Below are positions 1 to 9,500 of a stretch of DNA of 39,561 bases, one piece after another. This stretch comes from Bacillota bacterium. Lineage in GTDB: Bacteria > Bacillota > Clostridia > Acetivibrionales > JAMNYG01. The notes beneath the pieces were generated by a model, which saw only the letters and a list, made by a program, of their open reading frames with translations, made no database searches and was not told where the DNA came from. The DNA lies in contig JAMNYG010000160.1 in assembly GCA_023622945.1 (NCBI GenBank), positions 1-39,561 of the forward strand. Direction: 5' to 3'. Positions within the stretch are counted from its first letter, which is position 1; each line of letters begins with the position of its first letter. Position numbers and translations under genes: made by a program.

Positions 1-914
1 ACTATTTGTTGCTTACTTTTCTTTTTTGCCGGCATTTCGGGCACGAATATAGCTCCCGTGTTAGTGCTCTTCTTCAATATTTCCTCATACAATTCAGTCA
101 AAGTAATATTTTTCCCATGATTGCAGGCTGCTTCAATCCGGGTCACGCTGCAGCCTATTTTTTCAAAAAAATGTGTCAGTGCCTGCTTGAGCTCTTTGAT
201 AACATCTTCTCCGGCTTCCTCAGGAAAGCAGGCGATTGTAATCAGAACACCACTGTGGATACATGTATTGGTCACCATGCCGCATATTTGCAAACAGTGT
301 CTGTTTAAAGTATCAATATTCTCTTCAACCGTTTGAACCTTCTCCTTTTCATAAAAGCTCAGCAGAATGCAATAGGATCCGGTTGATTCGCATAACCATT
401 CCAAATCCAGATTGCGCGCATTCTCCCGATTCACCGGCATGCCTGCCAATACCCTGTTTATAAATGCCTGTCGTGCAAGATTCAGGTTTGCCGCATAGTC
501 GCTTTTGATTTTGTTAAGAAGCTTCTTCTCCAATTCTTTATCGGTAATCTCATCTACCGTGCGCTTTACCAACCTGAGAAGTTCTATTTCGTTTACGGGT
601 TTGGTAACATATGCGCTGATGTTCAAATCTATAGCCTGCTGCGCATACTCAAAATCATCATATGAACTTAAAAATAATATTTTTGTCTCAGGTGCCAGTC
701 TGCGGATCTGCCTTGCCATTTCGATGCCATTCATGACAGGCATCTTCACATCAGTCAAAACAATATCCGGATGCAGGTTCATTACCATTGCCAACCCCTG
801 TGAGCCATTTTCGGCTTCGCCGATAATACGTACTCCAATCATGTCCCAGTCGATGCAATTTTTCAAAGAAGCCCGTTCAAAGCTTTCATCCTCAACCAGA
901 ATCATGGTAGGCAT
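1..914 (-). CDS. YesN-type response regulator, partial (C-terminus beyond window)
   Basis: The frame is open from the ATG at 914 to the window edge (about 304 residues), so the ORF track missed it. The N-terminus is a receiver domain: acidic pocket VEDE near residues 7-10, phospho-acceptor Asp near 55 in IVLTDVKMP, and the YVTKP lysine near 107. After it comes a long linker region (about 130-304) of the type seen in YesN/AraC-family response regulators of Firmicutes. The DNA-binding AraC helix-turn-helix would lie outside the window and is inferred. The start is supported by GGGGAG eight bases upstream. Such regulators usually work with a YesM-like histidine kinase to control sugar uptake and hydrolase genes, which fits the neighbouring carbohydrate genes. 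No kinase gene is visible here. Confidence 0.85.
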   Translation of the reverse strand, partial: MPTMILVEDESFERASLKNCIDWDMIGVRIIGEAENGSQGLAMVMNLHPDIVLTDVKMPVMNGIEMARQIRRLAPETKILFLSSYDDFEYAQQAIDLNISAYVTKPVNEIELLRLVKRTVDEITDKELEKKLLNKIKSDYAANLNLARQAFINRVLAGMPVNRENARNLDLEWLCESTGSYCILLSFYEKEKVQTVEENIDTLNRHCLQICGMVTNTCIHSGVLITIACFPEEAGEDVIKELKQALTHFFEKIGCSVTRIEAACNHGKNITLTELYEEILKKSTNTGAIFVPEMPAKKKSKQQI

Positions 915-1057
915 TTTTACCGCTCCCCTGCGACATTTATAATCTTATACATTAAGAATTTGACATAATAATTATAACATTTTATAGTGCAGCTGGTGTA
1001 CAACAAGGTTTGGAAAATCAAATGTAAGTCTTTGCGCTTTTTGGGGGATGATTTCCC

Positions 1058-1702
1058 TTATCCAAAGAACTCGGCTTCAAGCATTGCGCATAGTGCATGG
1101 TATACCGAGATATGGTACTCCTGCACTTTATAGGTTTCACATTCCGGTACCCTTATTACAACATCACACAGTTTATTAAGCTCTCCTCCGCTATTTCCGG
1201 TCATTCCAATGGCTTTCAATCCAAAAGCACTTGCAACCCTGGCAGCATTAACAACATTCCCGGAATTGCCCGATGTGCTTATGCATATGAGCACATCCCC
1301 TTCCCTGCCATACCCGTAAACCTGCTGGGCAAATACCATGTCCTGGTCCACATCGTTTGCAATTGCGGTGGAAAGGGCAACCTGGCTCACCAATGATATG
1401 GCCGGAAGCGCTCCCTGGAGCTTATCTGAAAGATACTCCCATTGATCGGGAAATGCAAGCTTCAGGCGGTTTTTATGTTCATCGGGAATTTCACGCTTCA
1501 GCAAAAATCCTTTCATAAGTTCGCCCACGATATGCTCAGAATCAGCAGCGCTGCCGCCGTTTCCACATATAAGCACCTTGCCTTTGTTCCTGTAGCAGGC
1601 CTGTAGTATATTAAAAGCATCGGCAATGCTTCTTCTGCATATTTCAAGGTCCGGGCGGGCGATGAACAAGTTGTCAAAAATAACTGCAACACGTTCTTTC
1701 AA
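1058..1702 (-). CDS. SIS-domain protein, GmhA-like phosphoheptose isomerase family
   Basis: This 214-residue protein is a single SIS (sugar isomerase) domain. It carries the phosphosugar-binding motif CGNGGSAADSEHIVGE near residues 46-61 and a second serine-rich loop, CISTSGNSGN. Length and motifs match the GmhA/DiaA group, whose characterised members convert sedoheptulose 7-phosphate to heptose 7-phosphate or bind DnaA. The start is a TTG with GGGGG seven bases upstream. It is separated from the ROK kinase by about 190 bases, so it may be the last gene of the mannosidase operon or have its own promoter. No other heptose pathway genes are present, so the substrate may be another ketose phosphate. 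The family assignment is firm and the substrate unknown. Confidence 0.85.
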   Translation of the reverse strand: MKERVAVIFDNLFIARPDLEICRRSIADAFNILQACYRNKGKVLICGNGGSAADSEHIVGELMKGFLLKREIPDEHKNRLKLAFPDQWEYLSDKLQGALPAISLVSQVALSTAIANDVDQDMVFAQQVYGYGREGDVLICISTSGNSGNVVNAARVASAFGLKAIGMTGNSGGELNKLCDVVIRVPECETYKVQEYHISVYHALCAMLEAEFFG

Positions 1703-1726
1703 TTGTTAACCCCCTGTTAGATTAGA

Positions 1727-1780
1727 TTTCCGCATCGGATTATGAGTAATTATTTTCTGCATCGGATAATGAAAAATTTA
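1727..1780. repeat. Degenerate 27-bp tandem duplication in the SIS-ROK gap
   Basis: Two adjacent copies share the core GCATCGGATWATGA with a period of 27 bases, just upstream of the SIS gene start. They fill part of the 188-base gap between the two genes. No promoter or hairpin is obvious; the repeat could be simple slippage or paired protein-binding sites. Confidence 0.5.
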
Positions 1781-1890
1781 TCTACCGTACCGGCTCATGG
1801 AAACATTCTACGATCTGTTAATATTTGTAAGAATGGTTGATATTTGAGGAAATTACTGAAATCATATGCTGCTGGATAATAACCGGAGAA

Positions 1891-2931
1891 CTATTCATTT
1901 AATGCCACGGCCAGCGCAGCATAGTCCCCTATGCTCTCTCCAAGGGCTGCAGGTACAATTTTGCAAGCCTTTCTCGAATGAACCAGGGCTTCCCTCTCAA
2001 TAACCACAGATGTCCAGGGCCAAAGCAGGTCTTTGCACCTTGCAAATATGCTTCCTATGACTATGATTTCAGGGTTAAGTATGTCTATAAGCATTGAAAG
2101 TCCTTTCCCGAGATATTCTCCGCTGATCCTGAAAACTTCCCGTGCCAGTGGATCTCCATTCCTTGCAGCATCTGCCACTGTCTTCGCATCGATCTCCATA
2201 AGCTTATCGAAACTTTCACAGAAGCTGACTTTTTCTCCCATCTGAAGTTTCTCAATGACTTTTAACCTTGCAAGCCAGGCTATTCCTCCTCCGCTGCAGA
2301 AACCTTCGAAAGAGCCTGATTTTCCAAATCCTACAGGTCCGTAATCCGAAAGCCGGACATGACCTACTTCTCCTGCCATATCGCAAGTCCCGCTGTAAAG
2401 CTTTCCGTCCAGAATCAGGCCCGCACCCATGCCCGTTCCAAAGGTCAGGAATATGATATTGCTATAGCCTCGGGCAGCACCGAATTTCCACTCGGCAAGA
2501 GCACATGCATTTGCATCGTTTTGAAGCCTTGTCCTTATGCCGAAACGTTGCTCAAATATCCCTGTAATATGGATATTGTCCCATCCGGGGAGATTGGGCG
2601 GTGACATGATTATCCCTTTCCTGCTGTCAAGAGGGCCTCCGCAGCTTATGCCGATACTGTATATATCCTCCGGTCTTTTTCCGTTTCGCAAAAGAATTTC
2701 CCCAACTGTATCAAGCAGTTTATTCAGCGCATACTGGGCTCCCTTCTGGGTTTGGGTGTAAAACATCACCTTGTCCAGAATAGATATATTACAGCCATCT
2801 TCATCCAGGGCTGCATTTTTCCCGAAGTATCCTCCATCCAAACCGAAGCATCCTGCTTCTAAACAGGCAAGCATTACTGCGCATTTGGTACCGCCTATGT
2901 CTACGCCTATTATGTATTTCAGTCCGTCCAC
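1891..2931 (-). CDS. ROK-family sugar kinase
   Basis: An N-terminal ATP-binding motif (GVDIGGTK) and the catalytic-type motif LQNDANACALAEW identify a ROK kinase; glucokinases, fructokinases and N-acetylmannosamine kinases belong here. The usual zinc-binding CxCGxxGCxE segment is replaced by GFGKSGSFEGFCSGGG, so the three metal cysteines are missing and the glutamate is kept. I place the start at the GTG at 2931, because GAGGTG lies eight bases upstream and only a few residues precede the first strand; the ATG at 2961 lacks a clear ribosome binding site but is possible. It sits 46-76 bases downstream of the GH38 alpha-mannosidase, so phosphorylation of released mannose is a reasonable inference. 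Confidence 0.85.
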   Translation of the reverse strand: MDGLKYIIGVDIGGTKCAVMLACLEAGCFGLDGGYFGKNAALDEDGCNISILDKVMFYTQTQKGAQYALNKLLDTVGEILLRNGKRPEDIYSIGISCGGPLDSRKGIIMSPPNLPGWDNIHITGIFEQRFGIRTRLQNDANACALAEWKFGAARGYSNIIFLTFGTGMGAGLILDGKLYSGTCDMAGEVGHVRLSDYGPVGFGKSGSFEGFCSGGGIAWLARLKVIEKLQMGEKVSFCESFDKLMEIDAKTVADAARNGDPLAREVFRISGEYLGKGLSMLIDILNPEIIVIGSIFARCKDLLWPWTSVVIEREALVHSRKACKIVPAALGESIGDYAALAVALNE

Positions 2932-3006
2932 CGATGGTTCACCTCTCTTACCTCTATCCATGGGACTTCAACTCTGTTTTTGATTAACATTCCAACTTTA
3001 TCTTAA

Positions 3007-5556
3007 TCAGCATTCCAGTTCCAGCAAATTGCATTCCCTGACTTCCCCTTCAGGACCTTCGGGTATTCTGAAAGTCTTGATTTCGCACTTGCCGAAGTTT
3101 GCCGTCCATCTTCTTTTTAACATGGGGATCTCGATTTCAGCCGTACAGGGTCGCCCCGAAGTTTCATAGCAGCGCAGTACGTATCCTTTGCCATCTTCAG
3201 CTATTTTAAATACCGTGGCAACAATACTGTCACCCGATATTTTTATTCCTTCAAAACTCAAGGGCATAGGTCCTTTATGGTATGTTTCCGGAACCTGTTC
3301 ACACCCGACATTAAGCTCATATGCTTTCCTTACAATGCCCGCATCTTTCCAGTTTCCTGCATGAGGCACAAGTGCATATGTAAATTCCTGCACACCCTGG
3401 TCCATATACTCGCAGAAGTCGTCCCTATAGTCTGTCCCATAGTGGTCGGCATAGACGGCACCCCTTGCAACCGTCATCCTCATGTCATTTTCCTTTACGT
3501 CAAAGCTGTATTTCCCGGCATTAAGGAGTGCAAGACCGTATTCCATATTCTCATTGGAGGACAAAGTTCCGCTTACATCCAGCCATTGCTGGCCGGGTTC
3601 CTCTTCCCCGTTCACAGGCCTTTCAATGTATCCGTAGGGTATCTCGTAAACAGAACGGGGATTCCTGACATTTACCGGGAAGGAAAGCTTAAGCATCCTG
3701 TGCTTTTCTCTCCAGTCCAGCTTTACCTTCACTTCAATATCCGGTTTATGCCTGTACAGTATAAAATCCTGCCGGAGCAACGAGTTGCCGTATCGGCTTT
3801 TAACCCGTAAAACGGCGCGCAGAGGTCCGCTTTCAAGGACCTTCACTTCTGCATTCTCAAATCGGCCCGCCTCATTTCGGAACTCGAAAATGCCGTGAGC
3901 CCAGGTATCCATGTTTTCCTCATCTATTACCACAGGAACGGCACCGTAGCCTTCTATAACTTCCACGTCATTTTTCTTATCATATAACCTTTTTATATAT
4001 CCCGTATGCTGCTCTATCTCAAGCCGCACAAAATCATTCTCCAGAACGGCTGGTTCAGCGGGAGTATTCACTGCTATCTCAGCAGGAACAGCCGTCTCAA
4101 CCGCTTCAGCTTTCAGCATGCCGACTGCAGCAGCGGTGACGAACTCCCTGCTTTTGTAAGTCCAGAATACCCTGTATCCCATGGCCGGAATGCGTGCCAA
4201 GAAAAGCGTGTCCCACTTGTCGTATCCGTTGGTCCGGCTGGCTCTGACGGTTTGTATGGGGAGAGGGTTTCTCTTGTCATCCGTAACTCCCGAAAATCTT
4301 GAGCTTGCATGGACCGGTACCTGAACTTCCCACGACAGGGGATTGAATACCACCAGCGGTGCTCCAAGATCATCCTGTTCCCATACAACCCAATCCTTGT
4401 CTTTGCTCAGGGTCGTGACACCTTCACGCATGGTGTCGATGGACCACGATATCTTCTGAAGTGAGGAATTCAGCACTTTTGCTCCTGTGCTGAGGGCTTC
4501 CCCGCAGAACTCTTCTGCATCCTGGTATGCTTCCTTTATGCTGCAGCCTCCCATTATATCGTGGAACTGGTTGAACAATACATTTTCCCAGGCTTGTCTA
4601 AGCTTTTCGGTAGCCCTCGGCAGCCCCAGAATGTGGGAAGCTATCGCATTGAATTTTTCGGCTGCAAGAAGCCTGTGTTCAGCACTCCTGTTGAGAAGTT
4701 TTATCTCAGAATGCGCAGAATAGCAGCCGCTGGCATGGTGCTGCAGGTCTTCCTTCACCACGGGAAGTTCAATATTTTGTCGGCTTACTTCTTCAAAATA
4801 TATCTCGGGCGAGCTGATCAGCACCCTGTCCCTGCCCCAGCTCTCCATTATCCTGCGTATGGTCTGCAGGTTCTTTATTGTAGGACCTCCCCCATGATTT
4901 CCCACGCCGTAAAAATTCATAAGATCCTTGTTTTCTTCTTCCGCAAGCTTTAAGACCGCAAGAGTTTTCTGTTCCAGGGGATCTCCTTCACCATGCCACC
5001 ACGTTCCGTAATTAAAAGGTATCCTGAAAGCCATCACCCTGCTTCCGTCCCCGCTTTCCCACCAGAAAAGGCTGCCGGGAAGCTTTTTTTCATGTTCACC
5101 GGGTCTCATGAATAGGTAAAAGTCCATTCCGCTTTTTTTCAATATCTGTGGAAGCATGGCATTGTGCCCGAAGGAATCCACGTTGTATCCCACCCTGGCC
5201 ATGGTGCCGAACTTCTCCAGAAAATACCTCTGGCTGTACAAACCATGGCGTGCAAAGGATTCTCCCGAAGGTATGTTGCAGTCTGGCTGCACCCACCATC
5301 CTCCCACTATCACCCATCGTCCTTCCCTGACCCTTTGCTTTATCTCCTGAAACATTTCCGGGGCGATTTCCTCCACCCACTTGTAGTAAGCACAGCCGGC
5401 ACAGGTAAAGATAAATTCCGGAAACTGCTGCATCCTGTCAAGGGCTGACCTGAAGGTGGCTTTTATTTCTGCAAACCCTTCCTGCCATCTCCATAGCCAT
5501 ACCGGGTCCAGGTGGGCATTGCCTATAAGATGTACTTTTCTTTCTTCTTTTATCAT
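3007..5556 (-). CDS. GH38 alpha-mannosidase, cytoplasmic
   Basis: At 849 residues this is a full-length bacterial GH38 enzyme, which removes alpha-linked mannose with retention using a divalent metal. The metal-binding HLD is at about residues 15-17 (AHLDPVWLW), the substrate pocket motif GGWWVQPDCNIPSGES at about 85-100, and the likely nucleophile is Asp127 in GYNVDSFGHN. C-terminal beta-sandwich domains occupy roughly 390-849. There is no signal peptide, so it acts inside the cell on imported or internally turned-over mannosides. It lies 48 bases downstream of the GT2 gene and just upstream of the ROK kinase, in what appears to be one operon. Linkage preference cannot be told from sequence. 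Confidence 0.93.
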   Translation of the reverse strand: MIKEERKVHLIGNAHLDPVWLWRWQEGFAEIKATFRSALDRMQQFPEFIFTCAGCAYYKWVEEIAPEMFQEIKQRVREGRWVIVGGWWVQPDCNIPSGESFARHGLYSQRYFLEKFGTMARVGYNVDSFGHNAMLPQILKKSGMDFYLFMRPGEHEKKLPGSLFWWESGDGSRVMAFRIPFNYGTWWHGEGDPLEQKTLAVLKLAEEENKDLMNFYGVGNHGGGPTIKNLQTIRRIMESWGRDRVLISSPEIYFEEVSRQNIELPVVKEDLQHHASGCYSAHSEIKLLNRSAEHRLLAAEKFNAIASHILGLPRATEKLRQAWENVLFNQFHDIMGGCSIKEAYQDAEEFCGEALSTGAKVLNSSLQKISWSIDTMREGVTTLSKDKDWVVWEQDDLGAPLVVFNPLSWEVQVPVHASSRFSGVTDDKRNPLPIQTVRASRTNGYDKWDTLFLARIPAMGYRVFWTYKSREFVTAAAVGMLKAEAVETAVPAEIAVNTPAEPAVLENDFVRLEIEQHTGYIKRLYDKKNDVEVIEGYGAVPVVIDEENMDTWAHGIFEFRNEAGRFENAEVKVLESGPLRAVLRVKSRYGNSLLRQDFILYRHKPDIEVKVKLDWREKHRMLKLSFPVNVRNPRSVYEIPYGYIERPVNGEEEPGQQWLDVSGTLSSNENMEYGLALLNAGKYSFDVKENDMRMTVARGAVYADHYGTDYRDDFCEYMDQGVQEFTYALVPHAGNWKDAGIVRKAYELNVGCEQVPETYHKGPMPLSFEGIKISGDSIVATVFKIAEDGKGYVLRCYETSGRPCTAEIEIPMLKRRWTANFGKCEIKTFRIPEGPEGEVRECNLLELEC

Positions 5557-5604
5557 GACTTCAACTTCCCTTCCTCACAAAATACATACAGGTGAAGCTT
5601 TATT

Positions 5605-6564
5605 TCATCTCGGTTTCCTGTTTGCATCATCCATATTTCTGGTCTGTCTGACGATGTACAGGGGCCTTCCCTTTGCCTCATCGTATATCCTGCCTATGTA
5701 CTCCCCTATGATGCCGAGCATGATGAGAACAATCCCGTTGAAGAACAGGCTTACTGCCATTGTTGAAGCCCAACCCTGTATGGTCTTGTCTGTGAACAGC
5801 TTTTGATAAAGGACCACAAGCAGGTAGATGAAACTGAAAAATGAAAGCAGCAGCCCCGTATAGGAAGCCAGTTTCAGAGGCTTGTATGAAAACGAAGTGA
5901 TGGCGTCAAACGCAAATTTCATCATCTTCTTAAGGGGGTACTTGGTCTCACCGGCAAAACGCTTGTCCCTGACAAACTCCACGCCGATCTGCTTGAATCC
6001 CAGCCAGCTTATAAGCCCCCGGACATACCTGTTGCGTTCATTTATGCTTTTTAAGGCATCGCAGACCTTGCGGTCTATGAGCCTGAAATCACCCGTGTCC
6101 ACTGGTATATCCACTTCCGTCATGGTTCTTAAAAAACGGTAAAACAACTTGGCGGTAAACTTCTTGAAAAAAGTTTCGCCCTTACGCTGTATCCTCTTTC
6201 CGTATACTACGTCATAGCCTTCTTTCCATTTTTCCGCCATCCTGGGTATGAGTTCGGGCGGGTCCTGCAAATCAGCATCTATAACAACTACTGCCTTTCC
6301 CGATGAATAATCCATGCCGGCGGTTATGGCGATCTGATGCCCGAAGTTTCTTGAGAAATCTATCAGCTTAACATTTTTGTCGGTTTCACATATTTCGTTA
6401 ATTATGTAAGCAGTCCTGTCCTTACTTCCATCGTTTACAAAAATGATCTCGTAGGGTTCTCCAAGACCATCCATCACCGTTTTAAGTCTTTTATATGATT
6501 CCAGTACAACCTCTTCTTCATTAAAAACGGGTACAACAACCGAATAAACAATCTCCCCTGGCAT
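5605..6564 (-). CDS. GT2 polyprenyl-phosphate glycosyltransferase (DPM1/GtrB/ArnC-like)
   Basis: The first 220 residues form a GT-A fold: the nucleotide-binding start YSVVVPVFNEEE, the metal-binding DADLQDPPE near 97-105, and the GDFRLIDR segment typical of DPM1/GtrB enzymes. Two C-terminal membrane helices follow (about 235-258 and 268-292), as in GtrB and ArnC. Such enzymes load a sugar from a nucleotide donor onto undecaprenyl phosphate at the inner membrane face. The start has GGAGG seven bases upstream. It lies 15 bases downstream of the large GT-C gene, which would use its product as donor. Mannose is the likely sugar given the GT39 and GH38 neighbours, but glucose or another hexose is possible. 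Confidence 0.9.
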   Translation of the reverse strand: MPGEIVYSVVVPVFNEEEVVLESYKRLKTVMDGLGEPYEIIFVNDGSKDRTAYIINEICETDKNVKLIDFSRNFGHQIAITAGMDYSSGKAVVVIDADLQDPPELIPRMAEKWKEGYDVVYGKRIQRKGETFFKKFTAKLFYRFLRTMTEVDIPVDTGDFRLIDRKVCDALKSINERNRYVRGLISWLGFKQIGVEFVRDKRFAGETKYPLKKMMKFAFDAITSFSYKPLKLASYTGLLLSFFSFIYLLVVLYQKLFTDKTIQGWASTMAVSLFFNGIVLIMLGIIGEYIGRIYDEAKGRPLYIVRQTRNMDDANRKPR

Positions 6565-6579
6565 ATTTCTGCCTCCTTT

Positions 6580-9500
6580 TTAAAAATACCATCTGTCCTT
6601 GAACCATCTAAGGTAGTTATCGATATATGTCCTATCCACTTCCATTCCAGAAAGAACAGGATAAAACATGGCAAAGAGCACGCCTGCAATAAAAAGATAA
6701 GCCCACGCTCCGTATTTAAAATCACGGTTCTTTTCAATAAGATGCTTGATGACATATACCATAGCCAGTATCATAAAAGGCACTACGGCATAGAAATGGT
6801 ATATGAATGTCACCCTGTCTACGGGTATCCACGGTAAATATTGTGACAACATCGCGACAAACACGGGGATCATCTTTCTGTCCCGGTTTTTGACCGAGAT
6901 TAACACTGCTGCGGCTACAGCAGCAATTCCCGCCCACCAAATGGCCGGATTGCCCATTGAAACTATGCTGGCTGCTCTTCCTTCGGGCAGGTCGGAGGCC
7001 GCATAAAACCAAATGGGCTTCCAGATTATTGGCCACGACCACCATGAAGATTTGAAGCTGTGGTCGGCTGTAAGGTTGGCATGGTATTTATACATATGTA
7101 CCTGGTATGTGAAAACATCTTTAAGCCCATGGCCGGGTCCCGGCACCATCATGAACGGTATGTAGGACATAAGGTAAATTGCTGCCGGTATTGCTATGAA
7201 AAACAAGATGCAAAAAGCCATGGTCCTTATTATGTAATGGGAAAAGAACTGTTTAAGCCACGGAACCTCCCTGTATCTCCTGTCGCTTGTCAACAGCCGG
7301 TAATCTCCGTATTCCTCGTATTTGGTCAGGAAAAACAAAAATGCAAGACCGGCTGCTCCGTAGATAGCAATCCATTTGCTGGCCGCCCCCAGTCCAAAGA
7401 ACAGACCGCAGAAAAACAGGGATTTAAGGGACCGCCTGTAACCCAGGGCATATGATTTATTCACATAGTAGTCATACATGTAATAATACATAAGGATTAT
7501 GAAAAACACCCCATACGTATCAATGGTCGCGATCCTTGACTGAACAAAATGCATAAAATCAAACATTATCAGGAATGCAGCACAAAAAGCATAAAACCTT
7601 TCTTCAAACATCTTCTTTCCAAAGATATACATAACCGGGATCATTGCAGCTCCGAACAATACCCCCGCTATTCTCCACCCAAAAGGATTCATCCCGGCGA
7701 TCAGTATACCCAAAGCTATGAATATCTTTCCCAGGGGAGGGTGAGTCGATTCATAAGGTTCTATGCGATGGATATGTTCATATGCCGTTCTGGCATGATA
7801 AATCTCATCAAAATATGTGCTTGTCCTGAGAGTCCTCTCATACTCAAACATATGCTGTTCATCGAACAGATTCTCAACAGTCCCTCTGTCTTCAGGATGA
7901 ACCTGCTTTTCAACAATTCTGATTCCCTCAAGGGATTTTCTGCTTCCCTTTTCCACTATAACCAGTTCATTAAGGGTCTTTCCCGGTGCATTGGCTGAAA
8001 CCTTTATCCATCTGGCTTTGGCGGCAACTTTTATATGTTCCCAGGCATATATATCCCCTTCACTGATGTTTGCAGAAGCCACAGATGTACCCGAACCGTC
8101 TATGAATTCAATCCTGTAACTTCCTTTGTCATATATCCTGTCATTGATTCCGTAGTAATAATATATCCTCGATATATCAGCCTCTTTCCCGAGATCTATT
8201 GTAAAGCTTTCTCCGGCAATGGCAGGCTGCCATGAAGTATTGGGCGCTTCAAACCCTCCGAGGTTGATAATGGATACTATCAGATATACCAGGGTCATTC
8301 CGGCCATTATCAAGATATCCCTGCCATCTATATGCAAAGCTTTAACCCTGGGATTGACCATCCTGTCCATACTGTTTCCCATAAGCTTGTGTGTCCCCTT
8401 TGCCCTGAACTTATCCGACGAGCCCATTCCGCTCTTTACAGTAAGGCCCTTGGCAGGATTGTTGGCAAAAACAGGAATGATTTTCCCCTTTATGACCATA
8501 TCATATGCCACCTTTACAAGACCGGCAAATAACAGCACGTTTACCAGTGAAGCTGCCCGCAGCAAAAAATCATTGGGGGGAATATGAGGATTCCCGGTAT
8601 TCAGCACCCTGGACAAAACAACATGGGAGTTCAGAAAAACCAGGACGGTCATCGAGACAAACAACAGCCCAAGCCTCCTGTCCTTCAGGTGGACAAAGCA
8701 AAGAAGCACAAGGGCGATTACAGGAAACATATATCTTTCATGCATTCTGGAAACAAGGACAAAGGCACCGGCATTAAGCAACAGCCCTGCAATGAAAGGC
8801 AAAGAAACGTGACGTCCCTTAAGATAAAGAAAACCGGTAAATATCACAAGAATTACAGCCAGTACCAATCCCCATGTCCTGTAGCTGAACAGGAACCAGA
8901 TTTCCGAATCATCCTTCAGGTTTGCGCCAAGCAGGCTGAAAAGGTTGAAGGCGTTCAAAGAAGCGTTGGTATATCCCGATGCGGTATTCATATATAATTT
9001 CAATATCCAAAGAGGCCGCTGGTTAAAGGAAAAGGGAAGAATAACTGCCAAGGCAGTCATAAGTCCTGCAATGGCTGCATTAATGAATGGCTTTATTTCC
9101 TTCCTCTTTAGCAACTCAAACAAAAGCACGGGCAGGAAGAAAATTCCCTGGGGCTTCATAAGGACTGCAGCACAAAGCATGGCTGATGAAGCGCCTGTCC
9201 TGTTTTCCCGAAGCAGAATAAGAGCAGATACAATCATCATGGTAAAAAATGAATCAACCTGACCCCAGAGGGTGGAGTTGAGCAAAACCGCAGGATTAAA
9301 GGCATATGCTGCAGCCAGGAGCAGTTCCCATGCTTCCGGCAAGTGCCTTTTAGCAGCCCGGTACAGAATATATGCGGTAACAAGATCGGCCATCATGGAA
9401 GGCAGCCTGACAAGCAAAGTAAAGTATGGGTTCAGCCACGGAATGGATGCGAGTTTTCCTACAATAAACAATATGTATATGTAAAAGGGAGGATAGTCGC

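Noticed and set aside
3277-3810. Plus-strand ORF of 177 residues
   Set aside because: It is the antisense shadow of the GH38 gene, with no ribosome binding site or recognisable domain.
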